Shown here: piece after piece, positions 44,590 to 52,744 of the stretch
How positions within the stretch are numbered: position 1 is the first letter of the stretch
Layout of the letters: every line of letters starts with the position of its first letter
Assembly: GCF_022758885.1 (NCBI RefSeq)
Contig: NZ_JALEBH010000001.1
Coordinates: 1,302,001 to 1,366,000, forward strand
Direction: 5' to 3'
DNA from: Sphingobium sp. BYY-5
GTDB lineage: Bacteria; Pseudomonadota; Alphaproteobacteria; Sphingomonadales; Sphingomonadaceae
Length of the DNA stretch: 64,000 bases
Notes under the pieces: generated by a model
What the model was told of the DNA's origin: nothing
Database searches by the model: none
The model's input: the letters and a program-made list of their open reading frames with translations, nothing else
Translations under genes and position numbers: made by a program

Positions 44590-45864
44590 GTGCGCGGCTG
44601 GTCGATCCTGATCGCTCTGATCCTGTTGGCGCTGCCTCCTGCCCGCGCAGCCCCCACCTCCGGATATCAGGCCCGCGCCGAACAGCTTCTCCGCATCCTT
44701 TCCGGCCCCGGTGACGAGACCGATTTTTTTGCTCCCCTCTTCCTAGACGCAGTGCCGGTGGACCGCTGGCGCGCGATCGCGGCGGACCTGCGCGCCCAGC
44801 ATGGCAAGCCCGTGTCGCTGGGCGCCGTGCGCACCGAAAGCGCCACCGCGGGCCAGGTGGAAATCCGCTATGAGCACGCCACCGTCGGCTTCACGCTGGT
44901 CGTCGCGCCGCAGCCGCCGGGTCGGGTGATCGGCCTCCGCATCGTCAGCGCGCGCACCGCCAATGACAGCCTGGACAAGGTGATGGCGGAGATCGCCGCC
45001 CTGCCCGGCAACACTGCCTTCGCCATCGCGAAACTGACCGACACCGGCCCGCAATTCTTGCGCGCCCGTCGCGCCGACGCGCAGATGGCGATCGGCTCCA
45101 GCTTCAAGCTCACCATCCTTGCCGAACTCGCCCGCGCGGTGGCCGCCGGGGAACGTCGCTGGAGCGACGTCATCCCGCTCGGCCCCAAGAGCTTTTCCGG
45201 CCGCCTCATGACCTGGCCTGACCGTGCGCCGATGACGCTCCACAGCCTAGCCACCACGATGATCGCCGAAAGCGACAACAGCGCCAGCGACACGCTGCTG
45301 CTGGCGCTGGGCCGCGACCGGGTGGATGCGATGCTGGATGCGACCGGCCATGCCGACGCGGCGAAGGCGCTGCCGCTCCTCACCACCGCCGAAGCCTTCG
45401 CACTCAAAATGCCGGCCAATGCCGACCTGCGCCGCCGCTACGAGAGCGGATCGCTCGCTGCGCGTCGTGTCCTTCTGCGCGACGCCGCGCCGCGCCTTAC
45501 CGCCGACAAGGTGGACATAGGCAGCGTCGCCGAAGTGCCGATCGCCATCGACAGCGTCGAATGGTTCGCGTCGCCCAGGGACATGATCGCCCAGATCGAC
45601 TGGCTGCGCTTCCACGGCGGGGACGCGCTATCCATCCTGGCCGTCAACCCCGGCATCGCCCCCGCCGACGCGAAACGCTGGCGCTATCTGGGCTTTAAGG
45701 GCGGCAGCGAGCCCGGCGTCATCGCGATGAATTTCCTGGTGCAGGCGCAGGATGGCGGTTGGTACGCCGTCAGCGGAAGCTGGAACAACGCGGCGGCGCG
45801 GGTGGACGACGCGAAGTTCGTCGCGCTGATGACGCGGGCGCTGAATGTGCTGGCGGCGGAATAG
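44590..45864 (+). CDS. Class A beta-lactamase-like serine hydrolase
   Basis: 424 residues with an N-terminal signal peptide (to about residue 20, PARAAP). The active-site SxxK is in IGSSFKLTILAEL near residue 178, the SDN element is in IAESDNSASD near 223, and the KTG equivalent is KGGSEPG near 373. An extra N-terminal domain of about 110 residues resembles DUF3887-type cystatin-like folds. It may be a D,D-peptidase-like or esterase-type enzyme rather than a true resistance enzyme. GTG 44590 is the start. Confidence 0.82.
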   Translation: MRGWSILIALILLALPPARAAPTSGYQARAEQLLRILSGPGDETDFFAPLFLDAVPVDRWRAIAADLRAQHGKPVSLGAVRTESATAGQVEIRYEHATVGFTLVVAPQPPGRVIGLRIVSARTANDSLDKVMAEIAALPGNTAFAIAKLTDTGPQFLRARRADAQMAIGSSFKLTILAELARAVAAGERRWSDVIPLGPKSFSGRLMTWPDRAPMTLHSLATTMIAESDNSASDTLLLALGRDRVDAMLDATGHADAAKALPLLTTAEAFALKMPANADLRRRYESGSLAARRVLLRDAAPRLTADKVDIGSVAEVPIAIDSVEWFASPRDMIAQIDWLRFHGGDALSILAVNPGIAPADAKRWRYLGFKGGSEPGVIAMNFLVQAQDGGWYAVSGSWNNAAARVDDAKFVALMTRALNVLAAE

Positions 45865-45868
45865 CGAA

Positions 45869-45955
45869 GGCATCCTCCCCTTACGGGAGAGGATTTTCAT
45901 CCCTCGATACCGACGTTCAAAAAGCGGGTTTGCAAAGGCGATAATCGCCTTTTCT
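45869..45955. repeat. Intergenic repeat, family S, copy 2
   Basis: GAGAGGATTTTCAT, GGGTTTGCAAAGGCG and ATAATCGCCTTTTCTC occur in the same order as the copy at 22371. It fills most of the gap between the serine hydrolase and the nitronate monooxygenase genes. Confidence 0.6.
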
Positions 45956-46002
45956 CCATGCGGTGATTGCGACGCGGGACGGGACGGTCCACATAAGGCG
46001 GC

Positions 46003-47058
46003 ATGAATCCGCTTGAAGCGCTCCATCTTTCCCTGCCCCTTATCCAGGCGCCGATGGCCGGCGTCTCCACCCCCGACATGGCCGCCGCCGTCAGCAATGC
46101 GGGAGCGCTCGGTTCGATAGCCGTCGGTGCGGTAGAGGCGCCTGCCGCACGGGAGATGATCGCCTCCGTCCGCGCGCGCACGGCCCGCCCCTTCAACGTC
46201 AACCTCTTCGTCCATTCGCCCGCGCAGGCCAGACCGGATGTGGAGGCACGGTGGCTCACCGCGCTGAAACCGCTCTTCGCCCAGTTCGGCGGCGCTCCCC
46301 CCGCCACCTTGCGCGAAATCTATCGCAGCTTCGCGGTGGACGACGCCATGCTTGGCCTTGTCGTCGAAGCCCGCCCCGCGGTCGTCAGCTTCCATTTCGG
46401 CCTGCCGGAAGCCTGGCGGATCGCGACACTCAAGGCGGCGGGATGCATCCTCTTCGCCAGCGTCACCAGCCTGGCCGAGGCCCTCGCCGCGCGCGCGGCC
46501 GGGATCGACATGCTGGTCGCGCAAGGGTTTGAGGCTGGCGGGCATCGCGGCGTCTTCGACCCCGACGCGCCCGACGACCGGCTTGGCGCCATGGCACTCA
46601 CCCGGCTATTGGTGGAGCAGGCCGGCCTTCCCGTCATCGCGGCGGGCGGCATCATGGATGGCCGGGGAGTGCGCGCCGCGCTCGACCTGGGCGCTGTCGC
46701 GGCGCAGCTTGGCACCGCCTTCATCGGCTGTCCCGAAAGCAGCGCCGACGCCGCCTATCGCGCCGCGCTGTTCGGCCCGGCCGCCGCGCATACTGCCATG
46801 ACGCGCGCGATTTCCGGCCGTCCCGCACGCTGCCTGCCCAACCGCTTCGTCGGCTGGGGCGCGGAAACGGACCTGACGCCGCCCGACTATCCCATCGCCT
46901 ATGATGCCGGGAAAGCGCTCCATCAGCTTGCCAAGGCCCATGGCGAAAGCGGCTATGGCGCCCAATGGGCCGGCCAGGGCGCGCCGCTCGCCCGCGCGCT
47001 GCCGGCCGCCGAACTGGTCGACAGGATCAGGACGGAGATGGACGAAGGCGAATATTAG
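46003..47058 (+). CDS. Nitronate monooxygenase / 2-nitropropane dioxygenase family
   Basis: 351-residue FMN-dependent TIM barrel. LPLIQAPMAGVSTPDMAAAVSNAG at the N-terminus and VVSFHFGLPE, LVAQGFEAGGHRG and LPVIAAGGIMDGRGVRAAL in the middle are the flavin-binding signatures of the NMO/NPD family. The AGGHRG motif holds the catalytic His. It probably detoxifies nitronates. Its stop codon TAG coincides with the left end of repeat copy C. Confidence 0.88.
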   Translation: MNPLEALHLSLPLIQAPMAGVSTPDMAAAVSNAGALGSIAVGAVEAPAAREMIASVRARTARPFNVNLFVHSPAQARPDVEARWLTALKPLFAQFGGAPPATLREIYRSFAVDDAMLGLVVEARPAVVSFHFGLPEAWRIATLKAAGCILFASVTSLAEALAARAAGIDMLVAQGFEAGGHRGVFDPDAPDDRLGAMALTRLLVEQAGLPVIAAGGIMDGRGVRAALDLGAVAAQLGTAFIGCPESSADAAYRAALFGPAAAHTAMTRAISGRPARCLPNRFVGWGAETDLTPPDYPIAYDAGKALHQLAKAHGESGYGAQWAGQGAPLARALPAAELVDRIRTEMDEGEY

Positions 47059-47157
47059 CGCCAATCGGCATTCAGTTTAGGGCGGAAGCCTCAGCCTTAT
47101 TTTCAGCGTCATGCCGGCTTGGGAAGCGCTTAAAACTCAGAATGTCGATCCGCCCTA
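47056..47157. repeat. TIR-bounded element, copy C (internally deleted)
   Basis: The left end TAGCGCCAATCGGCATTCAG matches the element terminus at 16 of 20 positions; the right end is a perfect copy. Only about 100 bp long, so one of the two central hairpins has been lost. It fills the whole space between two convergent genes, and both of their TAG stop codons are the outermost bases of the element. Confidence 0.8.
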
Positions 47158-47811
47158 GCGCTCCTGATCCGGTATCACCGCGCCGAACAAGAGGGTCGGC
47201 TCACCTGCCGGCGACAGGACGATATCGCCGCCCGCCTCGGCCACCAGTTGCCGCACCATCCAGGCCGCCGCGGTGCGCGACACCAGCCCTTCGACCGGCA
47301 GCGTCCCCGCCAGCGCCGCGCGCAGATCCGGGTCCAGCACGACCTTCGGCCCTTCGGCGCGCACCACGATTTCCGTCACGCCCGGCCGGCTTTCCGCGCC
47401 GATATCCAGTTGCCCGCCCCGCACCAGCGCGTCGCCCGCGATCAGCGCCAGGTTGAGCAATATCTTGGCCGGCAACTTGCCGAGCATCTTCTCCTCGACC
47501 ATCCAGCCGACCTTGACCCGGCCCGACGCGGCATACATGCCCTCGATCGCGACCCGCGCCTCATGCGGCGGCACCGCCTCGCCAAAACCGCCCGCCGACC
47601 CGAAGGCCAGGCGGAAGAATTTCAGCTTGTTGGCCGATGTCCGCGCGCTGTCTCCCAGCAACTCCAGGCAACGCGCGCGCATTTCCGGGTCATTTTCATC
47701 CGCCATCAGTTCCAGCCCGTTGTTGAGCGCGCCGACCGGACTCAGCAGGTCATGGCACAGGCGCGAACAGAGCAGGCTGGCAAATTCGATGCTGTCGGTC
47801 GGATTGGTCAT
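47155..47811 (-). CDS. chpT: Histidine phosphotransferase ChpT
   Basis: 218 residues. The dimerisation/phosphotransfer helix pair has SLLCSRLCHDLLSPVGALNN with the phosphorylated His20, then GLELMADEND and DSARTSANKLKFFRLAFGSA. The C-terminal ATPase-like domain is degenerate, as in ChpT. ChpT passes phosphate from CckA to CtrA and CpdR, and CtrA is encoded at 18769. The start at 47811 matches the family; the frame is open further upstream. The stop TAG comes from repeat copy C. Confidence 0.9.
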   Translation of the reverse strand: MTNPTDSIEFASLLCSRLCHDLLSPVGALNNGLELMADENDPEMRARCLELLGDSARTSANKLKFFRLAFGSAGGFGEAVPPHEARVAIEGMYAASGRVKVGWMVEEKMLGKLPAKILLNLALIAGDALVRGGQLDIGAESRPGVTEIVVRAEGPKVVLDPDLRAALAGTLPVEGLVSRTAAAWMVRQLVAEAGGDIVLSPAGEPTLLFGAVIPDQER

Positions 47812-47910
47812 GCGGATGTGGATCGCCGAATAAGGGGAGGAGAAAAAAGGATGTTCCCGGCTAATGCGCCGCCGCGTCCCCCGATGCAAGCCCGGCTCGC
47901 CGCCTTTCGA

Positions 47911-48312
47911 TCACCTTATATCGAGCATCGCCTCAGTGAATCCCGCGCCGTCGCCCTCCCCCGGCCCGGCGACCCAGAGCCTGGCGCCACCGGCCGCCAC
48001 GATCAGCCACAGGCTGCCGTCGGGCGCGGCGCTGGCGGCATCGGTCTTCGACGGGACGGCGATGCCCGAAGGGTGGGAATGATAATGGCCGACAATCTGC
48101 GGCCCGCCCGCCCGCGCCGCGCGATGCGCCGCAATCAGCGCCGCCGGGTCCAGATCGAAATGGCGCGCCGGATCGGGGGCGACATTGGCGGCGGGCAGGA
48201 AAGCGTCGATCCGCCCCGCCTGCCCGAACAGCAACCCGCACACCTCATCCCTGCTCGCCGCACCCAGGGCCACGATTTGTTCCACCAGTCCTCTTGATAT
48301 CGCGATCCTCAT
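47911..48312 (-). CDS. JAMM/MPN domain (M67) metallopeptidase
   Basis: 133 residues. A Glu in RDEVCGLLFG and the JAMM signature HYHSHPSGIAVPSKTD (H-x-H-x7-S-x2-D) give the complete zinc site. Bacterial stand-alone JAMM proteins cleave isopeptide- or Cys-linked carriers in sulfur transfer, or have unknown substrates. No ThiS/MoaD-like partner is seen nearby. It lies 100 bp upstream of chpT on the same strand. Confidence 0.83.
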   Translation of the reverse strand: MRIAISRGLVEQIVALGAASRDEVCGLLFGQAGRIDAFLPAANVAPDPARHFDLDPAALIAAHRAARAGGPQIVGHYHSHPSGIAVPSKTDAASAAPDGSLWLIVAAGGARLWVAGPGEGDGAGFTEAMLDIR

Positions 48313-48329
48313 TCCTACATGCGTAGAGC

Positions 48330-49283
48330 ATGATTCCGGGGGATTCCATCATCGAAGCAGCGATCGGCGAAGCGCAGCATGGACTGCGCCTCGATCGCGC
48401 GCTGGCGGACCTGTTGCCCGACCTGTCGCGCGAGCGATTGAAGGTGCTGATCGGCGAGGGCCATGTGCAAAGCGCCCAGGCCGCGAAGATCAACGCATCG
48501 ATGAAGGTCGCGGCGGGCCAGCTTTTCAGCGTGACCCTCCCCGCCCCCACGCCGCTCGACACGGTGGCGCAGGACATACCGCTCACCATCGTCCATGAGG
48601 ATGCCGACCTGATCGTGGTGGACAAGCCTGCGGGCCTGGTCGTCCATCCGGCCGCCGGCAATCTGGACGGGACGCTGGTGAACGCGCTGCTCCATCATTG
48701 CGTCGGGCGGCTGTCGGGCATCGGCGGAGTGGCGCGGCCCGGCATCGTTCATCGCATCGACAAGGATACTTCCGGCCTGTTGGTCGTTGCAAAGACGGAC
48801 AAGGCGCATGAAGGACTCGCGCGCCAGTTCAAAGATCACAGCATCGACCGGCTCTACGCCGCGATCGTCTACGGCGTTCCAGCGCCGGGCAGCGGCACGG
48901 TCGACACCTGGATCGGCCGTTCCGACGCTGATCGAAAGAAAATGGCGGTTCATCGGGAAGGGCGCGGCAAACATGCCGTCACCCATTATCGCACGGTGGA
49001 GCGCCTCAAGGGTGCGGCGATGGTGGAATGTCGGCTGGAAACCGGCCGTACCCATCAGGTCCGCGTCCATATGGCGCATATCGGCCACCCCTTGATCGGG
49101 GACCCGGTTTACGGTAGAGAGAGAAAAGGTTTCAAATCAATACTGGAAACGCTGGGTTTCAAAAGGCAGGCATTGCACGCCAAAACGCTGGGGTTCATAC
49201 ATCCGGTAACGGACAAGCCCCTTTTGTTTCAAAGTGTGATCCCGGCCGACATGCAGGAACTGTTAAGCGAGCTTCACGTATAG
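48330..49283 (+). CDS. rluD: 23S rRNA pseudouridine synthase RluD-type
   Basis: 317 residues. An N-terminal S4 domain (RLDRALADLLPDLSRERLKV, residues about 19-80) precedes the RluA catalytic domain with the nucleophilic Asp in HRIDKDTSGLLV near residue 142. RTHQVRVHMAHIGHPLIGDPVYG near 238 follows. Presence of the S4 domain favours RluD (positions 1911/1915/1917 of 23S rRNA) over RluA. It is divergent from the JAMM gene and followed by rpoH. Confidence 0.9.
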   Translation: MIPGDSIIEAAIGEAQHGLRLDRALADLLPDLSRERLKVLIGEGHVQSAQAAKINASMKVAAGQLFSVTLPAPTPLDTVAQDIPLTIVHEDADLIVVDKPAGLVVHPAAGNLDGTLVNALLHHCVGRLSGIGGVARPGIVHRIDKDTSGLLVVAKTDKAHEGLARQFKDHSIDRLYAAIVYGVPAPGSGTVDTWIGRSDADRKKMAVHREGRGKHAVTHYRTVERLKGAAMVECRLETGRTHQVRVHMAHIGHPLIGDPVYGRERKGFKSILETLGFKRQALHAKTLGFIHPVTDKPLLFQSVIPADMQELLSELHV

Positions 49284-49366
49284 ATTTTTGGGTTTGATGA
49301 TTTTTGCGACGGCGCCTGTGACGCCTCTTCTGGGTCCCGCCGCGCATGAAAGGGAAAGGTGACGAC

Positions 49367-50278
49367 ATGGCCAAGAGCAATGTCCCCGCGGTTCCGACGC
49401 TGGGCGGTGAAGCCAGCCTCAATCGCTATCTGTCGGAAATTCGCAAATTTCCGCTGCTCACGCCTGAGCAGGAATATATGCTGGCGAAGCGCTATGAGGA
49501 GCATCAGGATCCTGAGGCTGCGGCGCAACTCGTCACCTCGCATCTGCGCCTCGTGGCCAAGATCGCCATGGGCTATCGCGGCTACGGCCTGCCGGTCAGC
49601 GAACTGATCAGCGAAGGCAATATCGGCCTGATGCAGGGCGTGAAGAAGTTCGAAGCCGATCGCGGCTTCCGCCTGGCGACCTACGCCATGTGGTGGATTC
49701 GCGCATCGATCCAGGAGTTCATCCTGCGGTCCTGGTCACTGGTGAAGATCGGCACCACCGCCGCGCAGAAGAAGCTTTTCTTCAACCTGCGCCGGATGAA
49801 GAACAATATCGAAGCGTTCGAGGACGGCGACCTGCGCCCGGAGGATGTGACCAAGATCGCGACCGATCTGGGCGTATCCGAAGAGGATGTGGTCTCGATG
49901 AACCGTCGCATGGCAATGGGTGGCGACGCATCGCTCAACGTGCCGATGCGCGAGGATGGCGAAGGTCAGTGGCAGGATTGGCTTGCCGACTCCGACCCGT
50001 TGCAGGACGAACGTGTCGCCGACGAACAGGAAAAGGTCATGCGCCACGACATGCTGGTCGAGGCGATGGACGACCTCAACGATCGCGAGAAGCACATCCT
50101 GGCCGAACGCCGTCTGGCCGAAGAGCCAAAGACGCTGGAGGAACTCTCCCAGGTCTATGGCGTGTCCCGCGAACGTGTCCGCCAGATCGAGGTCCGCGCC
50201 TTCGAAAAGCTGCAAAAGGCGATGATGCGCATCGCCGGCGACAAGCTGGGCCGGATGGCCCGCTTCGCAGCCGCCTGA
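49367..50278 (+). CDS. rpoH: RNA polymerase heat-shock sigma factor RpoH (sigma-32)
   Basis: 303 residues. It has region 2.1-2.4 (LVTSHLRLVAKIAMGYRGYG, SELISEGNIGLMQGVKKFE, YAMWWIRASIQEFILRSW), the RpoH box QKKLFFNLRRMK that distinguishes sigma-32 from other group 2 sigmas, and region 4.2 (YGVSRERVRQIEVRAFEKL). It would drive heat-shock genes such as groESL in this window. ATG 49367 gives the standard N-terminus. A terminator follows. Confidence 0.96.
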   Translation: MAKSNVPAVPTLGGEASLNRYLSEIRKFPLLTPEQEYMLAKRYEEHQDPEAAAQLVTSHLRLVAKIAMGYRGYGLPVSELISEGNIGLMQGVKKFEADRGFRLATYAMWWIRASIQEFILRSWSLVKIGTTAAQKKLFFNLRRMKNNIEAFEDGDLRPEDVTKIATDLGVSEEDVVSMNRRMAMGGDASLNVPMREDGEGQWQDWLADSDPLQDERVADEQEKVMRHDMLVEAMDDLNDREKHILAERRLAEEPKTLEELSQVYGVSRERVRQIEVRAFEKLQKAMMRIAGDKLGRMARFAAA

Positions 50279-50300
50279 TCGGACGCAAGCAACGAAAATG

Positions 50301-50331
50301 AAAAAGCCCCGGAGCGATCTGGGGCTTTTTT
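50301..50331 (+). terminator. Terminator after rpoH
   Basis: AAAAAGCCCC pairs with GGGGCTTTTTT around GGAGCGATCT. It is flanked by A and T runs and can serve both rpoH and the convergent small gene at 50350. Confidence 0.93.
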
Positions 50332-50349
50332 CATGTCATGGCGCCCGCC

Positions 50350-50655
50350 TCACCCATGCGCCCGCTTGCGCCGGGTTTCCCAGCCTTTCTTCGCGGCGAC
50401 GGAGCGGTCGGCCGCTGGTCTCCGTGCGGACGCTGCACCGCCCTTGCGCCCACCCTTGCGCGACGAGACATGGGTATCGGGTTTGCCGCGACCGGAGCCG
50501 GACAGGTTGCCGCCGCCCGAATCCTTGTTCACCGTCGCCCAGGCGCGTCGCTCGGCCTCCTTGTGGCTGACGCCGCGATCCTCATAGCTTTGCTCGATAT
50601 GCTCGGCCTTGCGCTTCTGCTTGTCGGTGTAGCTGCTCTTGTCGCCCTGGGGCAT
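50350..50655 (-). CDS. Small basic stress-type protein (often annotated plasmid stabilization protein)
   Basis: 101 residues, Lys/Arg/Gly-rich. The N-terminal MPQGDKSSYTDKQKRKAEHI, EERG-like EDRGVSHKEAERRAWATVNK and SGGGNLSGSGRGK blocks define a small family common in proteobacteria. The name plasmid stabilization protein is historical and unsupported. The C-terminal RKGGRKGGAASARR is nucleic-acid-binding in character. Convergent with rpoH. Confidence 0.75.
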   Translation of the reverse strand: MPQGDKSSYTDKQKRKAEHIEQSYEDRGVSHKEAERRAWATVNKDSGGGNLSGSGRGKPDTHVSSRKGGRKGGAASARRPAADRSVAAKKGWETRRKRAHG

Positions 50656-50773
50656 GACATCTCTCCTTGCCGTCCTGTTCCCTTCCCAACACGCGGCGCG
50701 CGTGCCGGTTCATATCGATCCGCCATCGTCACGACGATGCGGAACGGCCACCCCCGACGCGCGTTCGGTCATC

Positions 50774-51106
50774 ATGGAAGACCGCACCCTGATCGAAAGG
50801 CTGGCCCGCCATCTCGCCTCGGCGGAGCCGGACCATTGGCCCGTCCGGGTGGAGGACGCCGCCAGCATCCTCGCCCTGCTCAAGGAGCCGGACGACGCCA
50901 TGCGCGAGGCAGGCGATCCCGCCATCTGGCGCGAGATGATCGACGCGGCGCTGCGCGAACGCTGGAACGTCGCCCGGCTTGCCGCCGATGACGAAACGCC
51001 GTCAGGATCGGACGAGGAAGGCGAGATTCGCCTGACGCCCGACACCGTGCGGGGCGACCATGCCGAATGGGTTCATCTTCATCCCAAACCGGAGAAGCGA
51101 GCATGA
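50774..51106 (+). CDS. Hypothetical acidic protein
   Basis: 110 residues, helical and acidic. IERLARHLASAEPDHWP and AIWREMIDAALRERW suggest amphipathic helices; no known motif. No strong ribosome site precedes ATG 50774. It overlaps the next gene by four bases (ATGA), so the two form a coupled pair. Its function is unknown; location among stress-type genes after rpoH is the only hint. Confidence 0.6.
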   Translation: MEDRTLIERLARHLASAEPDHWPVRVEDAASILALLKEPDDAMREAGDPAIWREMIDAALRERWNVARLAADDETPSGSDEEGEIRLTPDTVRGDHAEWVHLHPKPEKRA

Positions 51107-51348
51107 AGGGGCTATTGAAACTGGCCATCGTCACCGGCCTTGGCGCCATTGTGGCCAAGGGCGCGATCAAGGGCTGGCGCGAATGGATGGGCGACGCCAG
51201 CATCGCCGACGATCGCGGGCCGGTGGGTTCTTCAGGGATCGTCCGCGACGCAGGGCCGCAACATGGCATCACGTCCCAGGAATGGGACATGGTCGACGAA
51301 CAGTCGGACGAAAGTTTCCCCGCCAGCGACCCGCCCGGAAACTTCTAG
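51103..51348 (+). CDS. Small protein with C-terminal DESFPASDPP motif
   Basis: 81 residues. A hydrophobic N-terminus (LLKLAIVTGLGAIVAKGAIK) could anchor it in the membrane. The C-terminus has the QSDESFPASDPP signature found at the tails of many small alphaproteobacterial proteins of unknown role. Its stop TAG at 51346 is the first three bases of repeat copy D, so the final residues may have been set by that insertion. Translationally coupled to the gene before it. Confidence 0.65.
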   Translation: MKGLLKLAIVTGLGAIVAKGAIKGWREWMGDASIADDRGPVGSSGIVRDAGPQHGITSQEWDMVDEQSDESFPASDPPGNF

Positions 51349-51520
51349 GGCGGATCGACATTCAGGTTAAAGCAGAATCCTCGGCGTCATTTTCATCGTC
51401 ATGCCGGGCCTGACCCGGCATCCAGAGTCGCAGGTGCCGCCCTTTGTGCCCTGGATGCCGGATCAAGTCCGGCATGACGGCTTAGGAAGCATCTAAAACC
51501 GTGAATGTCGATCCGCCCTA
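51346..51520. repeat. TIR-bounded ~175-bp element, copy D
   Basis: Both ends are perfect: TAGGGCGGATCGACATTCAG at the left and its inverse at the right. The interior carries two hairpins with GCCGGGCCTGACCCGGC and ATGCCGGATCAAGTCCGGCA. It is the best-preserved copy in the window. The left end supplies the stop codon of the upstream small gene. The orientation of the interior is opposite to copies A and B. Confidence 0.9.
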
Positions 51521-51697
51521 ATACCAAGATACATTGATGAGAACTCATGCCGGGGGGACAACAACCAATCGATCTTGATGGGCCATTCTCTACGCAGTTT
51601 GGCATAACCGCCCATTCCTTCCATTGCTCCGCTGAGGCGCGCCCTCTATGAGGCGAGGCCAAGGGCCTGACTGCTCGCAACAGGGGAATGAAAGACT

Positions 51698-52627
51698 ATG
51701 CCTTCGGGGCTGATCGCGCTGCTCGACGATGTGGCGGGCATTGCCAAGCTGACTGCGACCTCGCTGGACGATGTCGCCGCTGCGGCCGGCAGGGCCGGGT
51801 CGAAGGCCGCCGGCGTGGTGATCGACGACGCCGCCGTCACGCCCAAATATGTGATGGGCCTCACCCCGGATCGCGAACTGCCGATCATCTGGAAGATCGC
51901 CAAGGGATCGCTGCGCAATAAGCTGGTCTTCCTGCTGCCCGCCGCATTGCTGCTGTCCGCCTTCGCGCCGTGGCTGCTGCCGCCGCTGCTGATGCTGGGC
52001 GGCGCCTTCCTCTGTTTCGAGGCGGTGGAGAAGCTGCTGGAAGCATTCCAGGGCGGCCATGACGTCGCCGAGGAAGCACTGGAAACCCATAATTCCGTCG
52101 AGCTGGAAAATCAGAAGGTGGCGGGCGCCATCCGCACCGACTTCATCCTGTCGGGTGAAATCATGGCGATCGCGCTGGGCACGGTCGCAACCGAGCCGGT
52201 GTGGGAGCAGGCGATCATCCTAGTGGTCGTCGCCCTGCTCATCACGGCGGGCGTCTATGGCGTGGTCGGCCTGATCGTAAAGATGGACGATATCGGCCTT
52301 CACCTTGCCAAGCGTGAATCCGCCGGGTCGCAGGTGCTGGGCCGCAGCCTGGTGAAGGCGATGCCGATCCTGATGTCGATCCTGGCCGTGGTCGGCACGG
52401 CGGCGATGCTGTGGGTCGGCGGCGGCCTGATCGTCCATGGCCTGCATGAATTTCACTGGGATCTGATCCCCGGCGCGATCCATCATGTGGCGGAGGCCGC
52501 GACCCATGCTGTGCCCGCGATCGGCGGCTTCCTCGACTGGCTGGTCAACGCCGTCGGCGGCGCGATCGTCGGGCTGGGTGTAGGCGGGATCATCGTCGGC
52601 GTGCTGCACCTGTTCAAGAAGCATTGA
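51698..52627 (+). CDS. DUF808 family inner-membrane protein (YedI type)
   Basis: 309 residues. The N-terminal GLIALLDDVAGIAKLTATSLDD is diagnostic of DUF808, followed by IDDAAVTPKYVMGL and at least six membrane helices. The conserved KIAKGSLRNKL and HNSVELENQKVAGAIRTDFILSGE blocks are present. Function of the family is unknown. ATG 51698 is the natural start. A long palindrome follows the stop. Confidence 0.85.
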   Translation: MPSGLIALLDDVAGIAKLTATSLDDVAAAAGRAGSKAAGVVIDDAAVTPKYVMGLTPDRELPIIWKIAKGSLRNKLVFLLPAALLLSAFAPWLLPPLLMLGGAFLCFEAVEKLLEAFQGGHDVAEEALETHNSVELENQKVAGAIRTDFILSGEIMAIALGTVATEPVWEQAIILVVVALLITAGVYGVVGLIVKMDDIGLHLAKRESAGSQVLGRSLVKAMPILMSILAVVGTAAMLWVGGGLIVHGLHEFHWDLIPGAIHHVAEAATHAVPAIGGFLDWLVNAVGGAIVGLGVGGIIVGVLHLFKKH

Positions 52628-52643
52628 GGCATTTATGAGCGCC

Positions 52644-52718
52644 GTGCTCCTGCGAAAGCAGGAGCCCAGGGCGTCGATAGGCGCCCAGCATCCTGGGCTC
52701 CTGCTTTCGCAGGAGCAC
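52644..52718. repeat. Long perfect-arm palindrome (75 bp)
   Basis: GTGCTCCTGCGAAAGCAGGA at the left is exactly mirrored by TCCTGCTTTCGCAGGAGCAC at the right, with further pairing of GCCC(A)GGG inside. Each arm itself contains the hairpin CTCCTGC-GAAA-GCAGGAG. It lies 14 bp after the DUF808 stop and 26 bp before the MATE gene. Confidence 0.85.
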
Positions 52719-52744
52719 TCTATCTTGTTGTTTGGACCATCAAC

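Noticed and set aside
44590-45864. Acquired antibiotic-resistance beta-lactamase
   Set aside because: The SxxK, SDN and KGG motifs are present, but an extra N-terminal domain, normal base composition and absence of mobile genes point to a chromosomal serine hydrolase with unknown substrate.
45890-45910. Another copy of the ECF promoter motif (GGGATGAAA on the minus strand)
   Set aside because: No CGTT at the 23-base position, and it lies inside a family S repeat copy.
50350-50655. Toxin-antitoxin or plasmid maintenance gene, as the common database name suggests
   Set aside because: No toxin partner, no plasmid genes; the name plasmid stabilization protein for this family is not supported by anything in the sequence.
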